A stretch of 50,862 bases of DNA from Candidatus Goldiibacteriota bacterium. Its GTDB lineage: Bacteria; Oederibacteriota; PGYV01. Shown here piece by piece: positions 23,400-32,813 of this stretch. Every line of letters begins with the position of its first letter. Position 1 is the first letter of the stretch. A program made the translations under genes and the position numbers. A model generated the notes under the pieces. It searched no databases, was not told the DNA's origin, and saw nothing but the letters and a program-made list of their open reading frames with translations. The stretch is from the NCBI GenBank assembly GCA_016937715.1, contig JAFGWA010000014.1:1-50862 (forward strand), given 5' to 3'.

Positions 23400-23438
23400 A
23401 ATTAATATGAATTCATACCACTCTACCGGAGGTATTCA

Positions 23439-25943
23439 ATGAAAGCAGTTATTCTTGCAGGCGGATTTGGAACAAGGTTAAGGCCGCTTACCACAAACAT
23501 TCCCAAACCCATGGCGCCGGTAATGAACACGCCGATGCTGGAGCACATAATAAACCTCTTAAAAAAATACGGCATGACGGACATCACAATGATGCTGTAT
23601 TTTCAGCCGGAAGTGATAACAAGTTATTTCAGGGACGGCGCGGATTTTGGCGTTAAAATTAATTACGTCACGTCCGAACAGGACCTTGGTACCGCAGGCT
23701 GCATAACGCTTGCAAAAGAAAAACTGAAAGATGACAGTTTTCTGATAATAAGCGGCGATGTTTTTACCGGCTTTAATCTTGGCGATGCCATTGCAAGCCA
23801 CAAAAAAAATAAAGCGCTTGCCACCATAGTGCTTACAAAGTCCACAGACCCTTTAAGATACGGCATTGTGGTTACAGAAAAGGATGGGAAGGTATCAAAA
23901 CTTCTTGAAAAACCATCCTGGGGTGAAGTGTTCTCTGACACTATTAATACCGGCATCTACATATTTGAACCGGAAATTTTTAAACATATTCCCGAGAATG
24001 TGGACTATGATTTTGCCAAACAGCTTTTTCCGGATTTGCTTGCAAAGAAAAAAGCCCTGTATGGTTTTACCGGGGACGGTTACTGGAAAGACATCGGTAC
24101 GCTTGCGGAATACAGGCAGGTGCATGAGGATATATTAAAAGGCGAAATAGAATGCGACATTAAAGGGGAAAGAAAAGGCAAGATAGGACGCGACGTATGG
24201 GTAGGAAAAGACGTAAAGATAGCAGCCGGCGTAAAATTCAGGGATGCCGTGGTTATTGGAAATAATGTCACTATTGAAGAGGGCGCGGAAATAGCAAGTT
24301 CTGTAATCGGCGATAACTGTTACATTGACAGCGGCGCAAAAATTGTGCGTTCTATTATCTGGGACAACAACAAAATAGAAAAAGAAGCTGACATTAAAGA
24401 AGCCGTAATTGGGCGCAACAACATGATACGCTATAAAGCGTATGTGGGAGTGGGCGCGGTTATTTCTGACGACTGTTATATAGGAAAAGAGACTATAATT
24501 AAGCCGGAAGTTAAACTGTGGCCAAAAAAGACAGTAGATGATTTTTCGGTCATCTCCGGGTCGCTTATTTACGGCGAACGGTGGAGCAACAGGCTGTTTG
24601 ATATTTACGGCATAACCGCCATGGCAAACACCGAAATTACCCCGGAAATAGGCGCAAGGATAGGCGGCGCATTTGGTTCCACTCTTAAAAAGGGCGGGCA
24701 TGTGCTGGTATCGCGCGATTATCACAGGGCTTCATTTATGATAGAGCGCAGCATAATGGCAGGCATACTGTCAACGGGAGTCAACATTTTCGACTTTCGC
24801 ATAATGCCGCTTCCTGTCACAAAATACGTCGCCAAGTCATTAAAAGTGGCGGGAGGGCTTCATATAAGAAAGTCGCCGTATGATTCAAAAATGCTTGATA
24901 TTAAATTCTTTGACAGTGACGGCATGGACATATCGCTGGCGCAGGAAAAATCAATAGAAAATTCCTTCTTCCGCGAAGAATACAGAAGGGCAGAAAGCGA
25001 TGATGTGGGGATAATTTCATACCCGCCAAGGGCGCTGGAATATTATCAGGAAGGTTTCATAAAATTTGTGGACGTGGAAAAGATAAAAGCCAGAAGGTTT
25101 AAAATAATCATAGATTATTCATACAGTAATGCTTTAAATATTTTCCCGTCTATTTTGGGAGGGCTTAACTGCGAAGTAATAGCGTTAAACGCCCATAATA
25201 ACGAGAAAAAGCTGACCCGTTCCGCGGAAAAATTTCAGACAGACTTAGACAGCCTTGCAGGAATGGTAAAGACCTTAAAAGCGGACGCCGGCATAATGAT
25301 AGACGCGGGCGCGCAGAAAATATTTATTGTGGATGATAAAGGCCAGCTGCTTATTGAAGATGACGGCCTTATGATAATGGTAAAACTTTTCCTTGGTTCA
25401 AATAAAGGCGCCACTGTGGCGGTGCCGGTAAATGTGCCGGGTGTTTTTGAAAAAATGGTGCAGGCAGACGGCGGCAAAGCATTGCGCGTGGGGACCAGCT
25501 ACCGCGCCATGATGACAGCCGCAAATACAGGCAAGGCAAAGTTTGTGGCGGAAGAAAAAGGCGGGTATATTTTTTCGGAATTTCAGCCTGCTTTTGACGC
25601 CATGATATCCACGGTAAAATTTCTTGAATACCTTGCAAAATACGGCAAACCGCTTTCCACTCTGGTGGCGTCGCTTCCAAAGTACATAAAACTTACGGAT
25701 ACAGTGCCTGTACCCTGGGATAAAAGGGGCGCGGTTATGATGGCGCTTGGCGAGATGAAGAAAAAGAACGACGTTAATGAAGTTGAAGGCATAAGGTTCA
25801 CTGAAACCACGTCCAACGCGCTTATAATTCCGGATAATGACAGGCCGTATTTTCATATTTACGTGGAAGGCGCCACAAAGGCGGCTGCGGCAAAATATAT
25901 GCAGAAACAGAAAGATATGCTGGTAAAGATTATAAAAAAGTAA
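23439..25943 (+). CDS. Sugar-1-phosphate nucleotidyltransferase fused to a degenerate phosphohexomutase
   Basis: Residues 1-235 form a nucleotidyltransferase (GGFGTRLRPLT at 8-18, KPMAPVMNTPMLEH, GDGYWKDIGTLAEY) of the GDP-mannose pyrophosphorylase type. Residues 245-365 are left-handed beta-helix hexapeptides (VVIGNNVTIEEGAEI). Residues 380-834 align with the phosphomannomutase fold (GITAMANTEITPEIGARIGGAFG, HVLVSRDYHRAS). The mutase lacks its key sites: the TASHNP-like loop reads HIRKSPYD around S479, and the metal motif DGDGDR is replaced by D622-A-G-A-Q-K. The fusion is known from many bacteria, and the mutase half here is probably inactive or regulatory. The likely role is GDP-mannose or a similar activated sugar for surface glycans. 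Confidence 0.9.
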   Translation: MKAVILAGGFGTRLRPLTTNIPKPMAPVMNTPMLEHIINLLKKYGMTDITMMLYFQPEVITSYFRDGADFGVKINYVTSEQDLGTAGCITLAKEKLKDDSFLIISGDVFTGFNLGDAIASHKKNKALATIVLTKSTDPLRYGIVVTEKDGKVSKLLEKPSWGEVFSDTINTGIYIFEPEIFKHIPENVDYDFAKQLFPDLLAKKKALYGFTGDGYWKDIGTLAEYRQVHEDILKGEIECDIKGERKGKIGRDVWVGKDVKIAAGVKFRDAVVIGNNVTIEEGAEIASSVIGDNCYIDSGAKIVRSIIWDNNKIEKEADIKEAVIGRNNMIRYKAYVGVGAVISDDCYIGKETIIKPEVKLWPKKTVDDFSVISGSLIYGERWSNRLFDIYGITAMANTEITPEIGARIGGAFGSTLKKGGHVLVSRDYHRASFMIERSIMAGILSTGVNIFDFRIMPLPVTKYVAKSLKVAGGLHIRKSPYDSKMLDIKFFDSDGMDISLAQEKSIENSFFREEYRRAESDDVGIISYPPRALEYYQEGFIKFVDVEKIKARRFKIIIDYSYSNALNIFPSILGGLNCEVIALNAHNNEKKLTRSAEKFQTDLDSLAGMVKTLKADAGIMIDAGAQKIFIVDDKGQLLIEDDGLMIMVKLFLGSNKGATVAVPVNVPGVFEKMVQADGGKALRVGTSYRAMMTAANTGKAKFVAEEKGGYIFSEFQPAFDAMISTVKFLEYLAKYGKPLSTLVASLPKYIKLTDTVPVPWDKRGAVMMALGEMKKKNDVNEVEGIRFTETTSNALIIPDNDRPYFHIYVEGATKAAAAKYMQKQKDMLVKIIKK

Positions 25944-26130
25944 GAAACTGCCGTTATACAAAAAAGTATAGAAAATAGCCAAAAAATGTGTATAATATAA
26001 AAACCATTTTTTAACCTGTAAGTTTAATACATTTTCGGGTAAAAAATCAGGATATAGGGCTAAAATTGCCTTTATTGTGTTTTGTGCGTATTACTGCATT
26101 ATATAATAAGAATAGCGGAGGACTTTTTTA
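25944..26130. other. AT-rich leader before the ribokinase-transketolase gene
   Basis: It contains TATAAT at 26102-26107, with no good -35 at normal spacing, and a second TATAAT-like site near 25992. GGAGG lies at 26117-26121. No gene is seen. Confidence 0.5.
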
Positions 26131-27918
26131 GTGGATGAAATTACGGTTATAGGCAGCATTAACATAGATTTTATGGTAAAAACAGAACGCATGCCTGAAC
26201 GCGGCGAGACGGTTGCCGGGGATAATTTTTATGTGTTACCGGGCGGAAAAGGTGCTAATCAGGCGGTGGCAATTGCCAGGCTTGGAAAAAAAGTTAATTT
26301 TATAGCAAAAAAAGGCAACGATCAGGTTCCTGACATTGCCATGAAAAATTTAAAACACCCCAATATAAATCTTGAATATTTTATAACAGATGAATCTGTT
26401 TCAACAGGCGTAGCGCTTGTAAACACCACAGGGCAGAAAGGTAATAAGGTCACCTGGTTCACCGGGTCTAACGATACGCTTATGCCGTCTGACATTGATA
26501 AAGCCGAAGAGGCAATTAAGCGCAGCAAAGTGGTGGTGGTCTGCACGGAAATACCGATACCCGCAATCAAACGCGCGCTGGAACTGGCGCAGAAGTATAA
26601 AGTCAAGACAGTGATGAACGTAGGCAACGCCGGCACCAAACAACGCGATGAAATAAAAGAAGTCCTGCGCGGCCTTGATATAGTAATAATGAACGAACGC
26701 GAGGGCGGCTACCTTACAAACAGGCTTATATCACACATGGAAACCGGCTCGCTTGCGGGCAATGAACTGCGCAAGCTTGGCGTTAATCACGTAATTATAA
26801 CAATGGGAAAAGAAGGCACGCTTCTTGTAAATGAACACGGCTCCACCGTATTTCACGGTTATGGTATGGATGTAAAAGACACCGTGGGCGGCGGGGATGC
26901 TTTTGTTGGGGCGGTTGCGTGCGCCATTGCTGACGGTAAATTTGTAATTGACGCCATTGACTGCGGCAACGCGGCAGGCGCTATAGTGACGCAGACAATA
27001 GGCGCGCAGGAAGGGCTTCCGGACAAAGCGCAGCTGGATTCATTTCTGGCGGAACATCACAAGGCGGGCGGAAGCTATAAGAAATACACAGACACCATAA
27101 AAATGCTGGAACAGACAGCGCTGAAAATGAGAGTCAATATAATCAAAATGCTTGGATACGCGTGTTCGGGCCATCCGGGAGGGTCGCTGTCCGCGGCTGA
27201 TATTATTGCCGTGCTTTATAAACACGTTATGAAGATTGACCCCAAAAATCCAAAATGGGAAGAACGCGACCGTTTTGTCCTTTCAAAAGGCCATGCTGCT
27301 CCCGCGCTTTATACGGCGCTTGCCGAAGCGGGATTTATAAAAGAAGAAGAACTATGGCAGTTAAGGAAAATTGACGGGGACCTGTCCGGACATCCTGACA
27401 TGAAAAAAACTCCGGGCGTTGACATGACAACCGGTTCGCTTGGACAGGGATTATCAATAGCAAACGGAATGGCGCTTGCCGCTAAACTGCAGAAAAAAGA
27501 CAGCAGGGTATATGTAATGCTTGGCGACGGCGAAATACAGGAAGGCCAGATATGGGAAGCGGCCATGTCCGCGTATACCCGAAGGCTTGACAATGTATGC
27601 GCGATTCTTGATTACAACGGGCTTCAGATAGACGGCAGCATAGGACAGGTAAAATGCGGGCTTGAACCTGTGGTGGAAAAATGGAAGGCGTTTAACTGGA
27701 ACGTAATAGAAATTGACGGTCATAACATTGAAGCAATAATGGAAGCTTTTGAAGAGGCAAAAAAGGTCAAGGGAATCCCGACCATAATAATAGCAAGGAC
27801 AATTAAAGGCAAAGGCGTGTCGTTTATGGAAAGAAAAGTTGAATATCACGGAGCCGCGCCCAACGAGGCAGAGACAGAAAAAGCCCTTAATGAACTTGGA
27901 GGGTGCAAATGCAAATGA
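26131..27918 (+). CDS. Fusion of ribokinase-family (PfkB) kinase and transketolase N-terminal domain
   Basis: Residues 1 to about 305 are a PfkB sugar kinase: GSINIDFMVKTERMPERGETV, GGKGANQAVAIARLG, and DTVGGGDAFVGAVA with catalytic base D256, most like ribokinase. Residues from about 325 form the transketolase N-terminal (thiamine-diphosphate-binding) half: SGHPGGSLSAADI (H348), FVLSKGHAAPALYTALAEAG, and GDGEIQEGQIWEAA (D466) with the later Asn of the metal site. The reading frame runs through the joint without a stop. The next gene supplies the C-terminal half of transketolase. The protein may join ribose phosphorylation to the non-oxidative pentose phosphate pathway. The start is a GTG with GGAGG nine bases before it. 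Confidence 0.9.
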   Translation: MDEITVIGSINIDFMVKTERMPERGETVAGDNFYVLPGGKGANQAVAIARLGKKVNFIAKKGNDQVPDIAMKNLKHPNINLEYFITDESVSTGVALVNTTGQKGNKVTWFTGSNDTLMPSDIDKAEEAIKRSKVVVVCTEIPIPAIKRALELAQKYKVKTVMNVGNAGTKQRDEIKEVLRGLDIVIMNEREGGYLTNRLISHMETGSLAGNELRKLGVNHVIITMGKEGTLLVNEHGSTVFHGYGMDVKDTVGGGDAFVGAVACAIADGKFVIDAIDCGNAAGAIVTQTIGAQEGLPDKAQLDSFLAEHHKAGGSYKKYTDTIKMLEQTALKMRVNIIKMLGYACSGHPGGSLSAADIIAVLYKHVMKIDPKNPKWEERDRFVLSKGHAAPALYTALAEAGFIKEEELWQLRKIDGDLSGHPDMKKTPGVDMTTGSLGQGLSIANGMALAAKLQKKDSRVYVMLGDGEIQEGQIWEAAMSAYTRRLDNVCAILDYNGLQIDGSIGQVKCGLEPVVEKWKAFNWNVIEIDGHNIEAIMEAFEEAKKVKGIPTIIIARTIKGKGVSFMERKVEYHGAAPNEAETEKALNELGGCKCK

Positions 27919-28856
27919 GCGCAAAACCCACATCAATGAGAAATACATACGGCGACACGCTGGCAAAGCTTGGCGCGACGCATAAGAATCTGGTTGTATT
28001 GGACGCGGACCTTGCAAAGTCCACGCAGACCGCGCGTTTTGGAAAAGTTTATCCTGAAAGATTTTTTGATATGGGAATCGCGGAACAGGATTTAATGGGA
28101 ACAGCCGCGGGCCTTGCGGCATCCGGAATGTCCGTTTTTGCTTCCACCTTTGCCATGTTCGGTTCCGGAAGGCCATGGGAACAGATAAGAAATTCCATCT
28201 GCTATCCGAACTTACCTGTAAAAATAGCTGTGACGCACGCGGGAATATCCGTGGGCGAAGACGGCCCCACGCACCAGGCGTGCGAGGACATTGCCATAAT
28301 GAGGGCAATACCTAATATGAAAGTAATTGCGCCGGCCGACTCTGTTGAAGCGGAAAAAATAGTTGAATACCTTGCGGATTATTACGATTCGCCGGTGTAT
28401 TTAAGGCTGGCAAGGATGAACACGCCGGTGGTATTTGATTCAAATTATAAGTTTGAATTTGGAAAAGGAATAATCGCGGAAGAAGGCAAAGATATAACCG
28501 TTATCAGCACCGGTGTTATGTTGTTCAAAGCGCTTGAAGCGAATAAGCTGCTTGCGTCAGAAGGTATATCCGCGGAGATAATACACATGCCGTCAATTAA
28601 ACCCATAGACGCGAAGATGATTATTCAGTCCGCGGGAAAGACGCGCAATGTGATAACAATAGAAGAACACAGCATAATAGGCGGGCTTGGTTCCGCCGTG
28701 TGTGAAGTGCTTTCGGAAAATCTGCCTGTAAGGGTAAAAAGAATAGGTATGATGGACATGTTCGCGGAATCCGGCGAACCGGAAGCATTATTTAATAAAT
28801 ACGGTTTATCAGGCAATAATATAGCTGCAGAAGCAAAAAAACTGCTTAACAGATAA
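27909..28856 (+). CDS. Transketolase C-terminal subunit
   Basis: This has the pyrimidine-binding and C-terminal domains of transketolase: NLVVLDADLAKSTQTARFG, ERFFDMGIAEQDLMGTAAGLA (with the Glu that activates thiamine diphosphate), HAGISVGEDGPTHQACEDIAIMR and YLRLARMNTPVVF. The last domain begins near residue 190 (DITVISTGVMLFKALEANKLL). The ATG at 27909 is six bases past GGAGG, which lies inside the end of the fusion gene, and the genes overlap by ten bases. It probably pairs with the N-terminal transketolase domain of the preceding protein. 315 residues. Confidence 0.93.
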   Translation: MQMSAKPTSMRNTYGDTLAKLGATHKNLVVLDADLAKSTQTARFGKVYPERFFDMGIAEQDLMGTAAGLAASGMSVFASTFAMFGSGRPWEQIRNSICYPNLPVKIAVTHAGISVGEDGPTHQACEDIAIMRAIPNMKVIAPADSVEAEKIVEYLADYYDSPVYLRLARMNTPVVFDSNYKFEFGKGIIAEEGKDITVISTGVMLFKALEANKLLASEGISAEIIHMPSIKPIDAKMIIQSAGKTRNVITIEEHSIIGGLGSAVCEVLSENLPVRVKRIGMMDMFAESGEPEALFNKYGLSGNNIAAEAKKLLNR

Positions 28857-28887
28857 AATAGAAATAATTATATAAGGAGGAAATTTG

Positions 28888-30225
28888 ATGAGAAAGATTC
28901 AGTTTGTTGCTGCTTTAACATTCGCGTTATTAATCCTTGCGGTATGGCAGATATGGCCGCCGCTGGACGTAAAGGACGCGGAAGGAAATGTCACTAAAAA
29001 AGGAAGTATAAAACTTGGGCTTGACCTTCAGGGCGGCATGCTTTTAAAGCTTGCCGTGGATGAAACCAAGCTGCCGGAAAACATAAAACTTGAAGAAGCC
29101 GTGTCGCGTGCCCTTGAAATTTTAAGGAACAGGATTGACGCGCTTGGAGTGGCAGAACCTTTAATTCAAAGGGAAGGCGATAAGTATATTGTTATCCAGC
29201 TTCCGGGTATTAAAGATACAAACCGCGCGCTTGATATCATAGGCAAGACCGCGCTTCTTGAATTCAAGCTTGTAAGTGAAAGGTATAAAGTAACGGAAAT
29301 GACGGATGTTGACGGAAATATTGACCCTGCAAAAGTACCGGCAGAAGTAATGGTGCTGGAAGGCAAGGAAGGCGAACGCTATGTTATAGAAAAAAAAGAT
29401 TTAATTACCGGTGCTGACCTTGTTGACGCGAAAGTGCAGATGGGACAGTACGGAGAGCCTGTTGTAGGATTTAAATTATCACCCGCGGGCGGCAGAAAGT
29501 TTGCCGAAATCACGGGCGACAATGTAAACCGAAACCTGGCAATTGTACTGGATGATAAAGTATATTCCGCGCCTGTTATCAAAAGCAGGATAAGCGGCGG
29601 CGAAGGCGTTATAGAAGGCAACTTTACAATTGATACTTCAAGGGACCTTGCGCTTATATTAAGGGCCGGCGCCCTGCCTGCCCCTGTCAAGATTGTCAAC
29701 AAGCAGATAATAGGGCCTTCAATGGGAGCCGACGCTGTTAAAAAAGGTATGATGTCCATGTTTATCGGCGCGATATTGGTTTTAGTTTTCATGGCAATTT
29801 ATTATGGAATGTCGGGTATCATAGCTGATTTCGCGCTTGCCCTTAATGTTATTTTCATTTTTGGCGTGCTTGCCGCGCTTGACGCCACGCTTACGCTTCC
29901 GGGTATCGCGGGTATTACGCTTACTTTGGGTATGGCGGTTGACTCTAATATTTTAATACTTGAAAGAATCAGGGAAGAACTAAGAACAGGAAAGACAATC
30001 AGGGCGGCCATTGACGCGGGTTACAATAGGGCGCTTTGGACTATCATTGACTCTCACGTGACTTCGCTTATCACTGCGGCGATATTGTTCCAGTTTGGCA
30101 CCGGCCCTATCAGGGGATTTGCGGTTACCATGTTCTGGGGTATTACCATAAGCCTCTTCACGGCATTCTTTGTTACAAAGTCTGTTTTTGATTTAAGAAA
30201 AAATTATAAAACCTTAAGTATATAA
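28888..30225 (+). CDS. secD: Protein translocase subunit SecD
   Basis: SecD uses the proton gradient to aid late steps of Sec export. An N-terminal helix is followed by the periplasmic P1 head, with LGLDLQGGM near residue 45. The membrane part of five helices ends in AVDSNILILERIREEL, conserved in RND-type SecD/SecF proteins. At 445 residues it is a normal stand-alone form with secF next. AAGGAGG sets the ATG at 28888; the codon before it (TTG at 28885) is too close. It forms a transcript with secF. Confidence 0.96.
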   Translation: MRKIQFVAALTFALLILAVWQIWPPLDVKDAEGNVTKKGSIKLGLDLQGGMLLKLAVDETKLPENIKLEEAVSRALEILRNRIDALGVAEPLIQREGDKYIVIQLPGIKDTNRALDIIGKTALLEFKLVSERYKVTEMTDVDGNIDPAKVPAEVMVLEGKEGERYVIEKKDLITGADLVDAKVQMGQYGEPVVGFKLSPAGGRKFAEITGDNVNRNLAIVLDDKVYSAPVIKSRISGGEGVIEGNFTIDTSRDLALILRAGALPAPVKIVNKQIIGPSMGADAVKKGMMSMFIGAILVLVFMAIYYGMSGIIADFALALNVIFIFGVLAALDATLTLPGIAGITLTLGMAVDSNILILERIREELRTGKTIRAAIDAGYNRALWTIIDSHVTSLITAAILFQFGTGPIRGFAVTMFWGITISLFTAFFVTKSVFDLRKNYKTLSI

Positions 30226-30238
30226 AGGAGTATGAAAA

Positions 30239-31162
30239 ATGATTGAATTGATAAAAAACACAAAGTTTGATTTTATCGGAAAAAGAAAGATCGCGTATGT
30301 AATCTCCGCGATACTTCTGCTTAACGGCCTGTTTGGTATTTTTAAGGTTATTACCGGTACCGCGAATATGGGGCTTGATTTTACCGGCGGTTCCACTGTG
30401 CAGGTTAAGTTCAGCGCGCCGATGACGGTGGGCACGATAAGGGATGTAATGACTAAAAATGATTTCAGTAAAGCGGTTATTCAGCAGGTGGGCGGCGCTG
30501 ACAGTAATGAGTTTATGATAAGGATAGGGGTAAAAGACGCGGAAGCAGGACAGGCGGAACAGAAAATTGTGTCCGCGCTTGCCGCAGGGACAGGCGACAA
30601 GGCAATTACCGTATCCGGTACAAGTGAAGTGGGGCCTGTAGTATCTTCACAGCTTAAAGAGAAAGCTTTTCTTGCTGTATTCTGGGCGCTTGTGGGTATA
30701 CTTATATATATATGGATAAGGTTCAAGTTTAAATTCGCGGTAGCGGCCACACTTGCAACTTTCCATGATGTTATTGTTGTTATAGGTATACTTGTCCTGT
30801 TTAATAAAGAAATTGACCTTCTGGTTGTAACAGCGCTTTTAACCCTTGCGGGTTATTCGCTGACAGATACGGTTGTTGTATTTGACAGAATAAGGGAAAA
30901 CATGAAAAACATCCTTAAACAGCCTTTAAATGAAATAATGAATTCCAGCATAAACCAGGTTCTAAGCAGAAGCGTAATAACCGCTTTAACAACCATGTTT
31001 GTGGCGGCAGCGCTTTTATTTTATGGCGGCAGCGTGCTCTTTAACTTTTCTTTTTCGTTTGTAATCGGAATAGTGCTTGGTGTTTATTCTTCGGTATTTG
31101 TGGCAAGCCCCATGGTATATGACTGGGAAATGTTTGAGAAAAAACACAGGACGGTAAAATAA
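30239..31162 (+). CDS. secF: Protein translocase subunit SecF
   Basis: This is the partner of SecD, with six helices. The N-terminal FDFIGKRKIAYVISAILLL and MGLDFTGGSTVQVKF begin the head domain. LAGYSLTDTVVVFDRIREN and SINQVLSRSVITALTTMFVAAALLFYGG are the conserved membrane motifs. At 307 residues the length is normal. It starts at 30239 with AAGGAG eight bases upstream, 13 bases after secD; an ATG at 30232 is in another frame. A hairpin lies right after the stop, before the unknown membrane operon. Confidence 0.96.
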   Translation: MIELIKNTKFDFIGKRKIAYVISAILLLNGLFGIFKVITGTANMGLDFTGGSTVQVKFSAPMTVGTIRDVMTKNDFSKAVIQQVGGADSNEFMIRIGVKDAEAGQAEQKIVSALAAGTGDKAITVSGTSEVGPVVSSQLKEKAFLAVFWALVGILIYIWIRFKFKFAVAATLATFHDVIVVIGILVLFNKEIDLLVVTALLTLAGYSLTDTVVVFDRIRENMKNILKQPLNEIMNSSINQVLSRSVITALTTMFVAAALLFYGGSVLFNFSFSFVIGIVLGVYSSVFVASPMVYDWEMFEKKHRTVK

Positions 31163-31183
31163 AAGCGGCTTGCTTTGCCGCTT
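31163..31183 (+). other. Hairpin after secF
   Basis: AAGCGGC and GCCGCTT form a perfect 7-base stem around a 7-base loop. No U-run follows, so it looks like an mRNA-stabilising or processing hairpin rather than a full terminator. Confidence 0.7.
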
Positions 31184-31197
31184 AAAGGGCTTTGACC

Positions 31198-31602
31198 GTG
31201 CAGATATTTATTATAGCTATTTTGCTTATAATGCAGCCGGCTGTTTATTTTATAAATAACAGCCGCGCTGCTTTTCTTTTTCTGGCGGCATGCAGCGCCG
31301 GAATTTTCGCGTGCATGCGGTCAATGGGAATTGACGCGGGGGCTTCCATGATATTTGCTTTCTTTTCTTTTGCCGCTGATCTTTTAATTTTTCGGTGCGA
31401 CGAAAAATCACCCTGGAGTTTCCGGGATATTCTGCCGTTTCTGCTGTCAGCCGCTGTCATTGTATTTGCGATTTACAGGGGTGCTGCCGGTTTTTTTGCC
31501 GGTTATGTCACATTAAGCGGTAATATTCTTTCATCATCGCTGGTGTTTTTATGCCTGTATTCAGCCGGAATGCTGATTAATACTTTAAGGAGTAAAGAAT
31601 AA
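31198..31602 (+). CDS. Small polytopic membrane protein, first gene of an unknown operon
   Basis: The 134-residue protein has about four hydrophobic helices (from MQIFIIAILLIMQPAVYF to SLVFLCLYSAGMLINTL). A charged loop CDEKSPWSFRD lies between helices three and four. I recognise no family; size and helix pattern are loosely like small subunits of NADH dehydrogenase or Mrp antiporter complexes, but no diagnostic residues are present. The GTG at 31198 with AAAGGG eight bases upstream is the best start, and a TTG two codons earlier is possible. It overlaps the next gene by one base (TAATG), so they are coupled. Confidence 0.65.
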   Translation: MQIFIIAILLIMQPAVYFINNSRAAFLFLAACSAGIFACMRSMGIDAGASMIFAFFSFAADLLIFRCDEKSPWSFRDILPFLLSAAVIVFAIYRGAAGFFAGYVTLSGNILSSSLVFLCLYSAGMLINTLRSKE

Positions 31603-32813
31603 TGGCTGTTTTTATTGTTATTTTGACGGCTGCAGCCGTGATAAGCGTATATTTTCTTTTTTATAAAGGCGATAAAAAAGGTTTTCTTATTATGTCCGCG
31701 CTTATGCTTAAAGCGGGGATTATTTATCTTATACTGGGCGGCGGTATGGCTGTGCAGTATACAGTATTTCTGGCGGGGGTTTTATTCTGTTTTTATTTTA
31801 TGGCATCAGCGGGCGGCGTTGTGAAAATAAAAAAAGAGTATTATCTGGCTGCGGGCGTCCTGCTTGTGTCGCTTATTTTTTTTAACGGATGCGCGGGCAA
31901 GCCGGAAATGCCGGCGGTCACGGGTGAAATTAAACTTGAATTTACCCCGGGTGAAGTTTACGTGTCGCAGGATGATGAACTTATTGTGGGCAGCCTGACC
32001 GGAAATACTGTTAAGGTTTTTGGCGGAGATTTGAAGGAAAAATATAAGTTTCAGGCGGGAGGGTATCCCTGCGATATAATAAAACAGGATAAAAAAATAA
32101 TATCCGCTGACAGGCTGTCCGGAACGGTAACGGTTTATGATACCGTAACAAAAGAAACATACAGTATATCCACCGAAGGGCAGTTTCCTGCCGCGGTTGT
32201 ATATGACGCTAAAAAAGGGCTTATTTATGCCGCCAACATGGGTTCTTCCAGGATATCCGTGATAGATATCGCGCAGAAAAAAGTGACGGGCAAAATAGAA
32301 TCGGGCAGATGGCCTTCGGCTCTGTTTTTATCGCCTGACGGTAAGTATCTGTACATTACCTGCAAATACACAAATACAATAGAAGTGGCGGAAACGGAGA
32401 AAAGGCAGATTGTTTTTACAAGGGCGCAGACGGGTACGTCGCCTGTGGCGCTGCTGCAGCTGAATAAAAAAGAGCTTGCTGTTGTAAATGAATGGGAATA
32501 TTCATATAACGGAAAAGGCAGCGTTACTGTATTTGATATGGCGCGATACAGGATTACGGAAAGCATTATTGTTCCGGGCGGCCCTTCGGCAGGGGCGGTT
32601 TCCAGAAGCAGAAGGCACATCTTTTTAAGTGTACCTTTAAAAGATGAAGTGGTATCGGTGAATGTTAAAACGGGACAGGCAGAGCATACAATGAAATTTG
32701 ACGCAGGAACCCTTCCCGGCAATATGGCATTTTCAAAAGACGGAAGAAAACTTTTTGTGGCGTCAAGAAAAGATAATAAAATTGTGATAATACAGGTCAA
32801 CGGGCTGATATGA
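31602..32813 (+). CDS. Membrane segment fused in frame to a lipoprotein-like YVTN beta-propeller
   Basis: Residues 1-70 hold three hydrophobic helices (MAVFIVILTAAAVISVYFLF on). From residue 74 the sequence reads like a fresh lipoprotein start: V74-K-I-K-K, a hydrophobic core, and FFNGC97 as a lipobox. The rest is a beta-propeller of YVTN-type blades (FVASRKDNKIVIIQV, GLIYAANMGSSRISVIDI, PDGKYLYITCKYTNTIEV). The codon at 31821 is GTG, so a separate lipoprotein of about 330 residues could be made from within. AAGGAG lies nine bases before the ATG at 31602. Propellers of this kind usually bind partners outside the cell membrane. It overlaps the genes on both sides. Confidence 0.7.
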   Translation: MAVFIVILTAAAVISVYFLFYKGDKKGFLIMSALMLKAGIIYLILGGGMAVQYTVFLAGVLFCFYFMASAGGVVKIKKEYYLAAGVLLVSLIFFNGCAGKPEMPAVTGEIKLEFTPGEVYVSQDDELIVGSLTGNTVKVFGGDLKEKYKFQAGGYPCDIIKQDKKIISADRLSGTVTVYDTVTKETYSISTEGQFPAAVVYDAKKGLIYAANMGSSRISVIDIAQKKVTGKIESGRWPSALFLSPDGKYLYITCKYTNTIEVAETEKRQIVFTRAQTGTSPVALLQLNKKELAVVNEWEYSYNGKGSVTVFDMARYRITESIIVPGGPSAGAVSRSRRHIFLSVPLKDEVVSVNVKTGQAEHTMKFDAGTLPGNMAFSKDGRKLFVASRKDNKIVIIQVNGLI

